Below, piece after piece: positions 9,646 through 22,749 of a stretch of 64,000 bases of DNA (position 1 is the first letter of the stretch; every line of letters begins with the position of its first letter). This DNA comes from Toxonevra muliebris. Lineage: Eukaryota; Arthropoda; Insecta; Diptera; Pallopteridae. The notes beneath the pieces are model-generated. The model did no database searches, was not told where the DNA came from, and was given only the letters and a program-made list of their open reading frames with translations. The DNA lies in assembly GCA_963691655.1 (NCBI GenBank), contig OY829329.1, forward strand, positions 53,767,408-53,831,407, written 5' to 3'. The translations under genes and the position numbers were made by a program.

Positions 9646-12600
9646 GTAAAGCTGAAAGTAGAAATGTTTCGGAAATATATTGTGAAAGGATCTATGACAT
9701 ATTTGTCAGGAGGCGATTGCCTATGATCTTCAAGAACTCAAATAACGGGGCTCCGCTGCCCAACAACGCACAGTGGAGCGTTTCATACAAGCTAGACGTG
9801 TTAAATTTTTTTATCGATGCAAAGCAATGTTTTTGTCCTATCTGACATACAAAAATGACTATTTTAACCATTAACCAAAGTGGGCGTATTAACCATATTG
9901 CGTAAATTATTGGTATACAGTGATGGACAAAAGTGTTTTTAAGAATAAATAGCATAAAACTTTTAGACAAATCAGAAAGCAATAGAGCAAAAAGTTTTTA
10001 CTCATGTAGATAGACAAAAGGGTAAAACAATTTTTGAAATCAGATGATATCCATTAGACCCGCACGGGTCTTACAAATTCCGAAAATTTGGCCATTAATT
10101 TTGTTATTTATCAATTTTTTAGTCAAAGTTGTTTCAATGTTCATATCTTTTTTATTACTCCTAATAAGAGAGAAATAAAATGCAAGAATAAATTTTCCCA
10201 GTCGTTTATGTTCAATGGTTTTGAGAGAGAATCAAAGTCATAGATTTGAAAAATCAAAAATCATGAACGAAAATTTCGGATTTTTATAAACATATGCGGG
10301 GCCAAAAGATATTTTTTGATTTCAGACACTGTTCTACTCTTGAGTTCATCTATATAAGTAGACAGACCAGTTAAGTTTCCTGCATAGAGTAGGGTTACCA
10401 ACTACATCTGACAAAACATAGAGAAGTACATTTAATAAAACACAATCTCCGGGTTATTGCTTGGGTAGTGAGAAATTCCAGTTTAGGATGAAAGTACTTG
10501 ACTAGTAGAGTAAAATCTACAAAGGGTTTGACCAAAGAATATATAATACATAGAAGGAGCATCACTAACAAATTTATTTGTACAAAAATTTTGTTCTGTG
10601 GAGCCATAACTGCCTCCAATTTACTCTCAAAATTGAGTTGTCCTCATAAAAGCAAAGAGTTGAAATTATTTGTGTCTTTTTGTTGTTGTCTTTGTTAAAT
10701 GAGAGGGAGAAGTTTTGTGTTTTCGTTTTTTCATGTTTTTTTTTTTTTTTTTGGTGCTTATTGCAAGCATGAGCTGGTATTTCATTATTTAGCAGTATTT
10801 ATGTATGTCACAGATTATAAAATTCAAATCCCGAGTTCTGACGCGAAAAATAGGAATTTTTCAAGAATTTTTTCTAGTTAAACAACTAAAGTTTTTTATA
10901 AAAACTATTTATTATCTAAAAGTACATGTATTGAACTAAACTTTAACAAATTTCTTTCGAAAACATTTGAATAGAAATTGGCCTTTCTGGAAAACATGTT
11001 TCGCGGCGATCAATATTTTCCAAATCTAGATCATTTGAAATCCAAAGATGAAATGGATTTACTTTTATTATAAGATTATCTAGTGATTAATCGAAGGATT
11101 TGAAAAAATATACATATTTAACAAAATGGCCAACTGTCAAAAGTTCGATTTTCAGTTGTAAAAAAAAAATGGTTTTGGATAACAAAAAATTCCTTCGATT
11201 AATCTTCAGATTATTATGTATTGAAAAAGCATGTTAAATTTAAAGATAATTGGTTTAGTAGTTGTTGAATAAGCGTGGTAACCAACTTCAATAACCACAT
11301 TTTGAGAAGAACGTGCTTAACCCATTATCGTTCCGGTACTAGATACCATGATCCAATTTGAAAAATTTTCAAAACGCAATTTTCATACGTCTTCAATAAG
11401 AAATTTTAATACTTAAAAAATAAAAAAATAAAAAAATAAATTTTCTGAAATAAGGTGACCAGGTGTAAACAAAATTAAAAATATTTCTACACTACACCAT
11501 GAACAACAAGTATTCCCTGGGATCAAATATATTTTAAAAAAATTCATTTTTGTTGAATTCTGCCTATTTTTCCATACATTTTTTTACAAAAGTTTATATT
11601 ATATTTCCAGAAGCTTATATTATAAGGACCAGTAAAGTTGTAATTTTCACATCAAGTTTGTTATTTTATCTAGGCGAATTTGTCATTTCAATGTAAAATA
11701 ATTAATTTTACTATTTTTTGTTGATTTTCAATCTCACCATCCAAAAAAGGATGAAGAGACATCTGGCCTTGAAGTCAGGTGAAAAACAATATTTTTAAAT
11801 TATTTAAATGCAATTTTAAAGTCAGTATATATAAAAATATTATACAGTGATTACTTTTGGGAAACTTTGTAAATGTATTTTTGACGAATTTTCAAAGTTG
11901 CTGTTGGATTAATCGAACGTTGGGACGATATGAGTTAAAGTTTCAACTTTAATATCAAGAAAGTTTTTTTGAAATATTTGGTTTTTTGAAATCCAAAAAA
12001 AATACGATTTTTTTAAAGTTATAGCTGGGGGTGCCCCTCAAAAACTTTCTAAAATATATTGTTTTTTTTTAAATAAATTTTAACACCGATTGATTTAAAC
12101 TTTTTATGCTTTTTAGAATACATATTAAACGCAAAAAAAAAACATTCCTATGAAACTATATGCAGTCTCACTTGGCGGCACTCTATAACGATGTGAGAGA
12201 AAAACACCAAGAGAGTGCATAAGAGAGAGTAAAAGCTAAATAACTGAGTAGTTTTGCTCTTCCTCTTTACTGCCACAGCCCGTACCCGAAACGAAAGCAA
12301 CATATTTTGGAAAAATTTTGAGAGATGCGTCTTCTATGTATTGTATATTCTTTGGTTTGACGTTTCTGGATCGCTGGTTTTTTTATGGCCTTATGAAATT
12401 TTTTCTTTTCTGTAGATTTTGAATTATTCAGTATAACGCCCACCATTGGTAAGCTAATCAAAATTTGTTGTTTTATTTCAAAAATTGTTCTCAGAGATAG
12501 CGGAACAACTTTTGTCAAGACATCAACCCGAAAAAAACATGTTTGAGTTCTCTTATAGAAGCTAATGCTAAAAAAATGCGAGTTTTTCACATTTTTCAAA

Positions 12601-14277
12601 ATTGCTGTCTACAAACTTTTAATAAACTGACTAAAAAATAAATTCTATGAAAATGAAAACAATTTTAGAGCACTTAAACATGATTCGGTTTTCGCACTAT
12701 TCTGGGAAATGTGTAGGTCTTTCCAATGTTCTAGGACCACTCATAATTTTTAACAAGAAACATTTTCTTCAAAGACAGTATAATAGTTTTCTCAGAGGTT
12801 TCTGTTTTATCCGCTATTTGAACTTCCGTTTTCAAGGTTTGGAGGTGGAGGAGGAGGGACATGGTTGTGCTTTACAACTTTGCTTCAGACATCAAATTCG
12901 TATCTATTAAAATTAAGAAGTTTCTTAATAGCCCTTGAAGACCCCATTTTTCCGACTTCAGGGTCATACTGTGGGAGAACTGGATGTGATGGAGAAAAAC
13001 TGAGTATGCAGTCGTGATCAGCGACCAAATTACTATAAAACCTTTGGAAAATCTTGCTCATAAAATTTTTGTTGCACTGTGTTATCAGTGTAAGTCGTAA
13101 TATTTTGGTACATAGTTTTTTCAGAAGAGTGGAAAAAAAAAGTGTCGTGCAAATTTGTGCAAAGCCAAACCTTTTCGGATTGTGAAAGTAGATATGGTAT
13201 TACACCTATTTCAAAAATATGAATTTCATGACGTTACAAAAATATACTCATATTTATTTTCTAAAATATTTATAGTACATTAATTTTTTAAGTAATAAAA
13301 AACCTTAAAACTTAAAAATTTATTACAACAATATTATAAAAAATACTTTAATAATTTTTATTTTATTTTGAAGTACATAGCCGGACAAAATTTTGACATT
13401 TTATTCAGGACTCTAAGTAACTCAGAAATAAAAAATTTCCGTTTTTTTTTTAATTGCATGCATTGAAAGTGCATATTGGTTTCGACATGAATAATCACAT
13501 AAACGCACTTTGACTTGTAATTACTTTGTCTTTGTCGTATTTCCTTTTCCTGTATTTCTGAACTTTGTCATCAACATTGTTTGCCCAATGTTAACTAGGT
13601 ATTTATTGAATTATTGATGTAAATTTTGTACATTTCCGCTATATGTAGCAACATTGCGCGCTTAACGTTACTTAATTTGTATATCCTTTTTTGTAATATA
13701 AAATAAAATTAGATCATTTTCAACTCTCGACTTGGAAAGTTGCCATGAAGCACTTTTCCATTATTAATCTATCATATCTCTTTCAAGAAAGTCGCCGACT
13801 GGCACCTCAAACTCTTATAATAAATTCATCCCCATTTCTTCTTTCAAAATTTAGTTGAATAAAATGGATTTTTATTATACAAAATAATTGAGACTTCTTT
13901 TTTCCTCTTTATCCAAAAAACATTTAAAAACAATTTGCAAAATAACAACTGGCATGCAACTCGGCATAACTCGAAACATAATGTAAATAGCGATTAGTTC
14001 ACTAGAAAATAACTTTTTTAAGGTCAGTGGAGATCTGTTAATGCCTAATAATAAAAATAAAACTGAATTTCGACTTTGAATTTATCATGTCTAAAGCGAT
14101 CAAACGCACCATCAACGTTTAAAAGTATAATTCTAAAAAGCAATTAATGTGCAACGGAATCGTAAAGTGAAGTGAAGACAGAAAAACTGAAACCGGTTGT
14201 TTTGTTTTGAAACTGATGACGATCATAATGAAATTTTAACGAAATAATAACGTTTTGGAAATATCTGGCATAAATCA
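9646..14277. other. Long AT-rich stretch, no gene recognised
   Basis: No coding motif is recognised. It contains poly-T runs (about 10739-10753), a lone end-like word cagtgatggacaaaag at about 9918 that resembles Tc1-type termini but has no partner nearby, an inverted repeat at 11071-11217, and a 40-bp inverted similarity between about 10530-10570 and 12328-12358. The longest open frames here have no family resemblance. Confidence 0.5.
11071..11217. repeat. Imperfect inverted repeat, possible small MITE
   Basis: The left arm (11071-11100) contains gattaatcgaaggatt and the right arm (11189-11217) carries its complement attccttcgattaatc, with more distant matches outward. The spacer is about 90 bp and AT-rich. 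No target duplication was identified. It may be a decayed miniature transposon or a chance hairpin. Confidence 0.4.
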
Positions 14278-14700
14278 ACCTCTTCTTTCATCTCTTTCTC
14301 TCGCTGTCTCCTCTTTTTCTAGTTCTTCCTCTCATTTTCCTAGTTATGGTTCTACATTTCTTTGTGTCAGTCCATTTATTTCTTTCCGCCTTCTACGCTC
14401 GATCTCTCCCTTGTGATGTCTGACCTAGGATTTATCTCCCGCACTTTTCCCCTCTTCGGTTTCTACTGTATTTTCTTTGCTTTCTTTTTATTGGCATTTA
14501 CTTGCCTTTTCCTCTCTCTTCTCTCCACCCTCTTTTTTCCTTCTCAAACTTTTTTTACTGAAGACCCTTTCTTTTTTCCTATTCCTTTCCCTATTCCTTC
14601 CTCTGGTCTTTCTTTTCTTTTTTTCTTTGATTTCTCCCACCATCTCCTCCTTCCTCCTTCTCCTTCGATCTCTTCTTTTCTTTCTCCCTTGCTCGAATTT
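14278..14700. repeat. Pyrimidine-rich low-complexity tract
   Basis: The plus strand is dominated by C and T for about 420 bp, with words such as tcttcctctcattttcc. The composition resembles the complement of the purine tract at 2885-3297. Phe/Leu/Ser-rich frames through it are compositional. Confidence 0.7.
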
Positions 14701-14720
14701 GACTTAAAGCCCACACTTTA

Positions 14721-16499
14721 ATTTAAATATTAGAGTGAGGTTAAGCTTTATGATTTGATCTCGATTCAAAAACTCAAAAATAAGTGAAAATTTGAACCAT
14801 CCACAAATAATATCTCAATTTAAGATTTAACTTACTGTCTTACGTTTTTGTTTGTTTTTTTTTTTTTCTTTAACAGAAGCTTCAGCCTGGTGTCACCTAC
14901 GCAACTTTTATATAGCATTTTGATCACGCCCATTCAATTTAATGCTTGAACAGTTTGTATATCTACATGGCATTGAGGTCAATACACACGTGATCAAAAT
15001 AAAGAACTCCAAGAACAAAACAAAAAATTCAAAAAAAAAAAAAGAAGAAAAATCGCGTTACAAATACAGAACGCTAAGAAATTGACCAACAACATGACAT
15101 TAGGCGCGTTTAAATTGCTAACAAAAGAATTGAATGTGGCTAAAATGGACATTATTGTGTTAGTATTAGTGTAAAAGAAAACTAAGAGGTATAAAAATAG
15201 GTATACATGTATGTGTGTACTGTATCTAAACAAAAAATAAGGTAATTTATTTAAGCCATGTTTTCGAAATGCCATTTTCTAAGACACAAACGCACAGACA
15301 TACATTCATGGATACTGCTGTCAATGCTACTACTAACACACACACACACACATATGAGATACGTATGCATAAGGATATCAAAAAAACTTTTTCGACTCGA
15401 TTTTAGCTTTGGCGATTAAGGATAAATAGCATTTCGTGATAAGAAAACGCAAATAGCCTTAAGGAATATACAGGAACGTAGGTAGCTGAAACAGTATTAG
15501 TAGCACAAGCAAAAGCAGAAACAGGAGGCGGAAGCAAAAAAAAAACACAAAACAAAAAAGCATGGCGTAAAAAAACTTCGAAAACTTCTAAGCAAAGCAA
15601 TAGCGATACAAAGTATAGACCTAAGTGGTAGAGTGCAAAGAAGTTGAAAGGAGAGAAGAAGAAGACCCAAAAAAGCACCATTCGGAAATGACGCATACGC
15701 ATAGTACATGGAGGCACACACACACACACACACACAAATACACTCTAGGAAACATACACTCACAAACACATACACATCGAAGAAAGTGTCAGTTGGTAAT
15801 GATAGATATGTCAATTCTTACAGTAAATGTTTGTATATGTGTATATGTTTGTATATATGCAAGCGTAGGTAGCTGTTGTTTTTAATAGCACATGTACTTT
15901 TTTGTCTATGACTAGGTATGGTATACATATGTGTGTGTTTGTATGTGCAATTTTCCTTGAAGGCATATTAGTAGTATTAGTGTAGTGTAGAACAATCGCA
16001 AAAACAACAACAATAATAAATAGCAATACCAAAAACAAATACCAAAATATTGCACACATACAAGTATTAAAATACCTGAGGATAATGCTGATTTAACATA
16101 CGTGAAGTTAAAAACGTGACTAGGATTTCTTCTATTTCCATACTTTTCAATGCTTCTTACCTCAAATTTTTTTGATTTTTTTTTTTGGTTTTTTGGATAA
16201 TATTATTTTAGTTAAGCGACGTTTATTATTGAAATGAGAGACATTTGTGTTTGAGTGAGTCGTGAAGAGGAGGAAGGAGAAATGTGGGTAGATACTATTA
16301 GATAGATAAGATTTTAGTATCGTTATGCTTATTTTCCCGTATTTCCAGCATTGTTAGTTTTGAAAGCTATATTAGGACTCAAACCAGTTCACATTTTAAT
16401 TGGTATTCTTAATATCATAACTAATTCTACTGATCACACATGCCATAATATAACATTATATTATAATTATTCCCAAGTTTCTATTTCTCAGTTATATAT
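14721..16499. other. AT-rich DNA with CA repeats, no gene recognised
   Basis: It holds poly-T (about 14856-14868), poly-A (about 15032-15043) and CA-rich microsatellites around 15337-15353 and 15715-15736. Cys/Val-rich minus-strand frames around 15400-15815 run through CA repeats and are not convincing genes. Confidence 0.5.
15715..15736. repeat. (CA)11 microsatellite
   Basis: An uninterrupted CA dinucleotide run of 22 bp within a CA-rich neighbourhood. Confidence 0.95.
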
Positions 16500-17120
16500 C
16501 GTGAAGAGTCTGTTATGCAGAATTTGACTCGGAAAGTTGTAGCTGGAAAGGATTGTCTCTGGAAGAGCCAGTTCTGAAGAAGTTCTTTTGGAAGGAATCA
16601 AATCTGAAAAAACTGGTTCTGAAAAAGTCGGTTCTGAAGGAGACAGGTTTTGAAAGAGTCGGTTCTGTAGGAAACGGTTCATAAAGAGTCGGTTCTGAAG
16701 AATTCGATTCATAAAGAGTCGGTTCTGAAGGATTCAGTTCATAAAGAGTCGGTTTTGAAAAAGCGAGTTATAAAAAAGCCGATTCTGAAGAAGTTATTTC
16801 TGAAAGAGTCTATTCTGAAAGAGCTTGTTTCGAAAAAGCCGGTTCTAAATGAGTTGGTTTTGAAAGATGTCAGTTCTGAAGAATTCGGTTTTCTGAAGAA
16901 GTAGATTTTGAAAGAGAGAGGTTCTAAAAAAGTCAATTCAGAAAAAGTCGATTCAAAAAAAGTCAATTTAGTATTGGTTAAGTAAGTCAGAACTGAAAAA
17001 GTCGGTCTTCAAAAAGTCAGTCTTGAAAAAGCCGATTTCGAGTAGCCTGCTCCAAAGAAGTCAGTTTTGAAAAAGCCAGTTCTGCAGAAGGTAGTTCTGA
17101 AGAAGGTAGTTCTGAAAAAA
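16500..17120. repeat. 15-bp degenerate minisatellite
   Basis: Units approximate ggttctgaaaaagtc and repeat with a 15-bp period for about 620 bp (some units 14, 16 or 17 bp). Because 15 is a multiple of three, stop-free frames persist on the minus strand and give pentapeptide-periodic translations (FSEPT, FSEPV and similar). There is no start, splice or family evidence for a gene, so it is treated as a non-coding array. Confidence 0.85.
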
Positions 17121-17130
17121 ATCAGGTTTT

Positions 17131-18139
17131 AGTGAAAAAATAAAGGCAATATCTTACATTTTGAAAATTGTCTCCTTATGGCACTAAAGGCATGCCAATA
17201 TAAGAACTTTGAAGAACCCTTTCCCTAAAAGAGAAAATTTATAACTTACGACATCGAGAAAGAATAATCGAACTGCCCGAAATACTACCTAAATGAAACA
17301 AGCCGTTGGGTGAGAATAGCCGATAACAAAGCTTGAAACTAAAGTACATATTTTATGTGACTTTGATGTAGTACTAAATAAAATTAAAGCAGTGAACCTA
17401 AAAATGATTTATTCCCACATCCTTTGGTGCATTAGTTCTTTAAGGAACCGCGATCCATGTGAAAAGCACTGTTTTTTATGGATTCGGCAATGGTTAAACT
17501 GATTCCAATTATTAACACCGATCCAGGTTGTAGTGTCTGACTACGTATGTATGTATGTGGTGTTTAGGCTTACAATGAAAATCGGCTGTAATAACCTTGG
17601 ATCGACTATCCAAATTACGAGTCGATATATCCAATAATTATAGAAAACGATGAACCCTAATAATGAGTTCTAAAGTTATATCGAAATCTTTTCAGTTTTT
17701 CATAATAACTGGCTTTTTATTAAAGGCGTTGTTATTATGAATAATTTTCACTGTACATATTTTCTTACTTTTATTATATATTATAACTTATACTATAACT
17801 ATAACCCGGCGGACGTTGTTCTGCCCTTTCTACGAAGAAGCGGGACAATAGAAGATTATTTCAATGAAGAAGAATGAAGTTTCTTAGTGTAAAAATATAA
17901 AAAATTGAGCATTTTTAATGACAATTCAAGGTTAAAGGACGTACATTGAATTTGGTAAAAATTCTAGATTTAAAAATGAGGCATCAAAATTGGCATTTAA
18001 TTTGCAGAAGAATATCAATGACCGTTCTAGAAGTTATATCTGATTCCAAAAACTATTTAAATATATGGATCCATTTTCTAAATTTATTACAGCGCCACCT
18101 ATAGGATTTTGACATAGCTAGGCAAGTTCATGAGATAGT
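17131..18139. other. AT-rich DNA, possible dispersed repeat
   Basis: No gene is recognised. The part from about 17800 (cccggcggacgttgttctg) to 18139 and the segment after 18480 read like dispersed repeat sequence, but I cannot assign a family. Confidence 0.4.
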
Positions 18140-18450
18140 TCATAAATTAGTAGAAACAATAGTAAAAAATAATAATAATAAAAAATAGTAGTGGAAAAAA
18201 TTGAAAAAAAAGTAGCAAAAATTAGTAGAAAGTAGTAGTATAAAATAAAAAAACTTTTTTAAAAAAGTAGTAGAAAAAAGTACTAAAATAGTAGTAGAAA
18301 ATATTGGTTGAAAAAGTAGTAGAAAATAAGAAAAATTTGCAGAAAAAAAGAAGTTTAAGAAGTAGTAGAAATTAATAGTAGAAATAGTAGTAGAAATAGT
18401 AGTAGAATTAGTAGTAGAAATAGTAGTAGAAAATAAAAGTGAAGCATGGT
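18140..18450. repeat. Simple repeat rich in AGTAGTAGAAAT
   Basis: Runs of agtagtagaaatagtag and aataataat fill about 300 bp. Stop-free minus-strand Thr/Ser/Phe/Leu translations are products of the repeat. Confidence 0.85.
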
Positions 18451-18479
18451 GCCACATCCACTAATCCAACAAACTGAAG

Positions 18480-18835
18480 GAATTTAAATTTTAGTACCGT
18501 ACCATAAATGCCTCCTAAGATATCTCATAATAGAAATTCAGGTTATATGGAAGGTGCCACACCCCCTTGGTCAATCCCACCCATATTTTTGTTGTAGCAT
18601 GGCACTGTCAATTCTCCAATTGCACCAAATTTCTGTACTGTTCTATAAATGGTTCTTGAGATATACCCAAAAAACTATTAAGTTTGTATGGGAGGTGCCA
18701 CGCCTACTTTCCTAAAAACCCATTTTGAATAGCTATGTTTCATCCTCCCGCCCAAGAAAATATACAATGGAAATATGATTTCAATCGGCCCAGTCGTTCA
18801 GAAGTTACACGATGTCATACACACAAAACTCTACG
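18480..18835 (+). repeat. Probable dispersed repeat with GGTGCCAC motifs
   Basis: Two internal half-repeats carry ggtgccacacccccttgg (about 18551) and ggtgccacgcctactttc (about 18696), each preceded by a phrase about a statement-like word series ataaatg..gagatat. A related phrase, atgccacgcccactttg, occurs near 51513. The spread suggests fragments of one dispersed family; the class is unknown. Confidence 0.4.
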
Positions 18836-18841
18836 ATTATA

Positions 18842-19067
18842 TATCGCTCATTTACTAAAAGATTTTTGAGTTAATGATGCAGAATTATTCATTATGTTAT
18901 TTCATATTGTGTAAAAATTTCATATTAATATCTTGTATACTCTGTGCGTGAGAACTATAAGATTTCTTCTTTTTTCTGCAAAATGGGAGTCAATTGAAAA
19001 CTTTAAACGCGTTTTCTGCAAAATTGCGTTTTTTGAGTTATGACAGTCTTTTAGTAAATGAGCGATA
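18842..19067. mobile_element. 226-bp MITE, Tc1/mariner-type target site
   Basis: Perfect 21-bp terminal inverted repeats (tatcgctcatttactaaaag plus one base) are flanked by TA at 18840-18841 and 19068-19069. No protein is encoded. The TA duplication and short perfect ends fit a non-autonomous Tc1/mariner derivative. Confidence 0.8.
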
Positions 19068-19069
19068 TA

Positions 19070-20879
19070 CAAAGATATTTATTAAAAAATTTATTTGAAA
19101 AGTTTTGTTTCATTGTTGTTGGTTTGAATACAAATTGCTGTTCTCTAAAGATAGAATGGAATTAAGTGGAAATTTACTTACCGTACAAAAGCATACTTTT
19201 AGGCGCAGCATTAAATAATTCACATTATTCTGAAACAAAAGATGAATTTATATAATAATACAAATGCAAATTAATATTGAATTTCATTATAAGATATAGA
19301 AAAGAATATATGGTAAATATAATTCAACAATTTCCTTTTACATAAGCTCAAATATTTATGCAATGAATTAAACAATTTACATATTTTCAATTATCCAATT
19401 AAAATATTTTAAATAAATTAACTTTTATACTTGGAAATATGCTTTACTGCAAAAATATCACTCAATAAATTCTGCATTCATAGGAATATAACTAAAATAC
19501 CAAAAACCATTTAAGAATATTTTATAAGACGATTATAAAACTGTTAGTAAGTACTAAATACTAAAAATAATATAAAAATACTAAATGAAAATCAATTTGC
19601 ACGCAAAATAATGAACTTACTACAGCAATACGCTTGAGAGTCTAACACCACCAGCATTTGCTAGACTGCACTTTTCAACCCCTCTACTTATGCTTCCTTT
19701 TCTAAGCTATAAAGATATTTTAACAGAAGCATTCCTCATCATTGCACACATCTGCATAAAATACTAAAAATAACTTTACATACAAAAAAAAAAAAACACA
19801 CAAACAAACGCATTCATATACACATCTATGCATAACTGCACGCACTCACATACACGCAAGTACACACAGAAATATACTCACATAAATGCAAAAAAAAAAC
19901 ACGAAATTTCGAATTGAAGTTTTAAATTTACAAATGCTTACGTTGCAGATGATGCCAATGTGATAAGTTAAGCAAATACACAAATACATACAAAAGGAAG
20001 AGGGTGATTCAAATGTAGCCATACAAACATACATTCATACATATGCACAAACATACGTATGTGTATGTCTGTATACGTACATCATTCTATGCTGATAAAT
20101 TGACTTTGATGCAAGCGTAGATAAAAAATGAAGAAGAAAAAGGACATTTAAAAATGTTAGTAGTGAAAAAAGGGACAACACTTGCTATACTGACAGTAGC
20201 AGCACATATTCGTATGAGTAAATGTAATGCAGTGGCAATACCATTTTCCCCAGCTAACAACGCATAGTAGGTAGGGCAACACAAATTTCACAAAATGTGA
20301 TTGACACAGGTGAAGAAACTCTTGTACAAGCAACCCCCTTTTCCCCCCTTACCGCTCACTCAACGTCCCTCTTTTACACTCTAATGTTGCATGGAGATAG
20401 ATTTAGATTTGTAGTAGCAGCATCAGAAAAAAAAAACAAGCTACAAGAAAAGGGGTCATTCACAAACAAATTTCCAAACCATTAATTCACAAATATAAAC
20501 TTTGTCACTTTGTGACAGTGTCAAATACACAAACACGCACACACACACACCATGCATACACAAAAGCACTTACTCACACCCACATAGATTTTCCTGTATA
20601 CATGGTAACGAATTTTTTATGCATTTTAAGCAGCGTAAATTTCTGTTAACTTCGGAATTTAGAATTTTTTATATGCAACAGTATTGAACTTTGATCGTTG
20701 ATTTGCAATGACTCACTGGAAATCAATAATTGACCCTTTTCATTTAATATTAGTTGAAGTAAACTGATATTGACACATTTAGCTCAGAGAAATTAAACAA
20801 AATTGTTTTGTAATTTATTGCAAAAAATGCAGAAAATGATTTCAAATCAATCTTTTATTGAAAGAAATGAGTGAGATTG
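19070..20879. other. AT-rich DNA, no gene recognised
   Basis: It contains poly-A and CA-rich stretches (for example 20536-20550). No coding or RNA gene signal is visible. Confidence 0.5.
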
Positions 20880-21832
20880 AGATAATGCTACTGCAAAGGT
20901 TTCACTAGCAAAGAAAATCTAGAAGCCTTAGCTGTGAAGCAGAATACAGTACTGCTAGAATAGAAGTCTAAAAGAAGTAAAAGTAGAGGAAAACTAAGCT
21001 TTTGCAAGAAATTTTTAAGCTCAGGTGCCTTAAAACTATATTAAGAGGCTAAATAGGTAAATATGACAACCATTCTGAGCAATCGACGACTATGAGAGGC
21101 TGTTAGTAGCAGTTAAAGGCAATTTGATTTGCTTGGCGGTAGTTGAAGCCAGCGTGAAGAAGTTAAAGGCAATGCATCGGAAACATTTTGTGAAACAGAA
21201 TAAACAATCGTCGACAATTTAAGGCAGTCATCTGTCTCTAATCTGAGGTAATTAGAGACAATCAAAGGTAATCTCAGGAAAACAATAGCAATTGAAAGCA
21301 ATCGGAAGCAGTCCAAAGAAATCTGAGGCAGTCAGAGACAACCATAAGCATTATTTGATTCAGTCTGGAATAAGCACTCGGAAGAAGCCGAATGCATTTT
21401 GAGGCAGTCAGCGGCAATTAAAAGCATTGTGAAACAGTTAGAAATAGTAGAAGCAGAGAGGAGATGTCAGAAAATGTTAGAAGCAGTAAAATGCAATTGT
21501 AGCAAGCCTAGGGCAATCAGAGAACTCTGTGGAAGTCAATGGTAGTCCGTCTGAGGATTTTAGAGAGAATCTGAGACAGTCTGAAGCAGTCACAGTCTAT
21601 CTGAGTTAGTCAACAGCATTTGGAGGTAGCCAGAATCAAATAGGAGACACTCTAGATATCCACATGAAATAACAAGCAGCGTTGATGCATTCTGAGGTAG
21701 CTGAAGTAGTCTGAAGTAAACATTCGAAAGAAGTCAGAGGCTATTTGAAGCAGCCAAAAAATATTAGAGGCTATTTTATGCAATTAGGGGCGAGTCTAAG
21801 GCAGTAAAAAATAGCCTGTTAAGCCTATTGAA
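20880..21832. repeat. 10-bp-period degenerate array, left half
   Basis: Diverged units near gaggcagtca / gaagcaatca recur with a 10-bp rhythm; it is clearest from 21391, where successive decamers read gaggcagtca gcggcaatta. The array ends at the target site of the hAT-like MITE at 21841 and resumes after it. Confidence 0.75.
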
Positions 21833-21840
21833 GTCAAAAG

Positions 21841-22741
21841 CAAGGCCGTAGTTAGGGGGGGAGGTTTTGGGTGTTCTGACCTCCCCCTCCCCCCCGAAAT
21901 ATAAAAACTTTATTTTAATTTGTGATATTAATTGCCAGTGGATGGGGAAAAAAGTCAAAATAAAATCTATTGAACGATTTTAATCGGTTTCTTTCTAAAA
22001 ATTCAAATATAAAAAAATATTGGAAAAATAAATTTGAATTGAAATCGTGCTAAGTAGTTTGTAGCACATTATGGCCAAAAACGGTATTTTTAAGTGTTTA
22101 AAACTAATTTTTTCTTAAACGTGCCGTGATGGGAAGTTTTTGACCTCAGATTCGTGTTCAGCACGAAAAATTCATTCGCAAACACTAGGAACCATTTTAT
22201 TCGCCAAACGCGTGCAGGCAGTGTTATTGGATCAGATCCAAAGTTTTAAGGCACAATCTTAAAATGTAATTAATTTTTTAACCCATTATTGCTCAGAGCA
22301 CCCCAACTCGGAAGATCTTTTTCAATGCTGTGACTGCACGAATTTAGGGAATATATGCCAACCTCATCCGGGCTCATTGGCAAGTCAATGAGTTATCGAA
22401 ATGATGTCTTTCACGATAAAAAATTTAATAGAAACCACATTGAATAATATATATTCTTCTCTTCAGTTGTCGAATAAATCTTTCGTCTTTTACTAATATT
22501 TATTTGAAAAAATTTAAATTGATTATTCTGTGAATTTTTTTTTATCATTTTCGGCCATTTTTTTAGATTAAGATTAAGAAAACTCTGAAGCAAAAATTTT
22601 TCCTAAAGCTTTAAGATATTTATTCACTGTTGTCTCTTGTCTGATAGGGCCCCATCAAATGCATCATCGAATTAAATTTGTTGTATTTAAACATCAGTTT
22701 CATAAAAATTTGATATGAAAAAAATCCTGGCTACGGCCCTG
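21841..22741. mobile_element. hAT-like non-autonomous element (901 bp)
   Basis: The termini are related inverted repeats (left caaggccgtagttaggg, right read inward cagggccgtagccagga). An 8-bp target duplication flanks it: gtcaaaag at 21833-21840 and gtcaaaac at 22742-22749 (7 of 8 identical). The duplication fits the hAT preference nTnnnnAn. Near the left end is a small hairpin-like G-run/C-run block (gggggggagg and cctcccccccc). No transposase remnant is seen, so it is a MITE or deletion derivative. A second copy lies at 55258-56219. It is seated in a 10-bp minisatellite. Confidence 0.82.
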
Positions 22742-22749
22742 GTCAAAAC

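Noticed and set aside
9918..9940. A Tc1-like terminus (cagtgatggacaaaag)
   Set aside because: No matching inverted partner or transposase relic was found within several kb.
14362..14721. 119-codon Phe/Ser/Leu-rich frame
   Set aside because: A compositional frame in a pyrimidine tract.
15403..15814. Cys/Val-rich minus-strand frames
   Set aside because: Translations of CA microsatellites and AT-rich DNA.
16488..16966. Minus-strand frames with pentapeptide repeats (FSEPT-like)
   Set aside because: Products of the 15-bp minisatellite; no start context, splice signals or family match.
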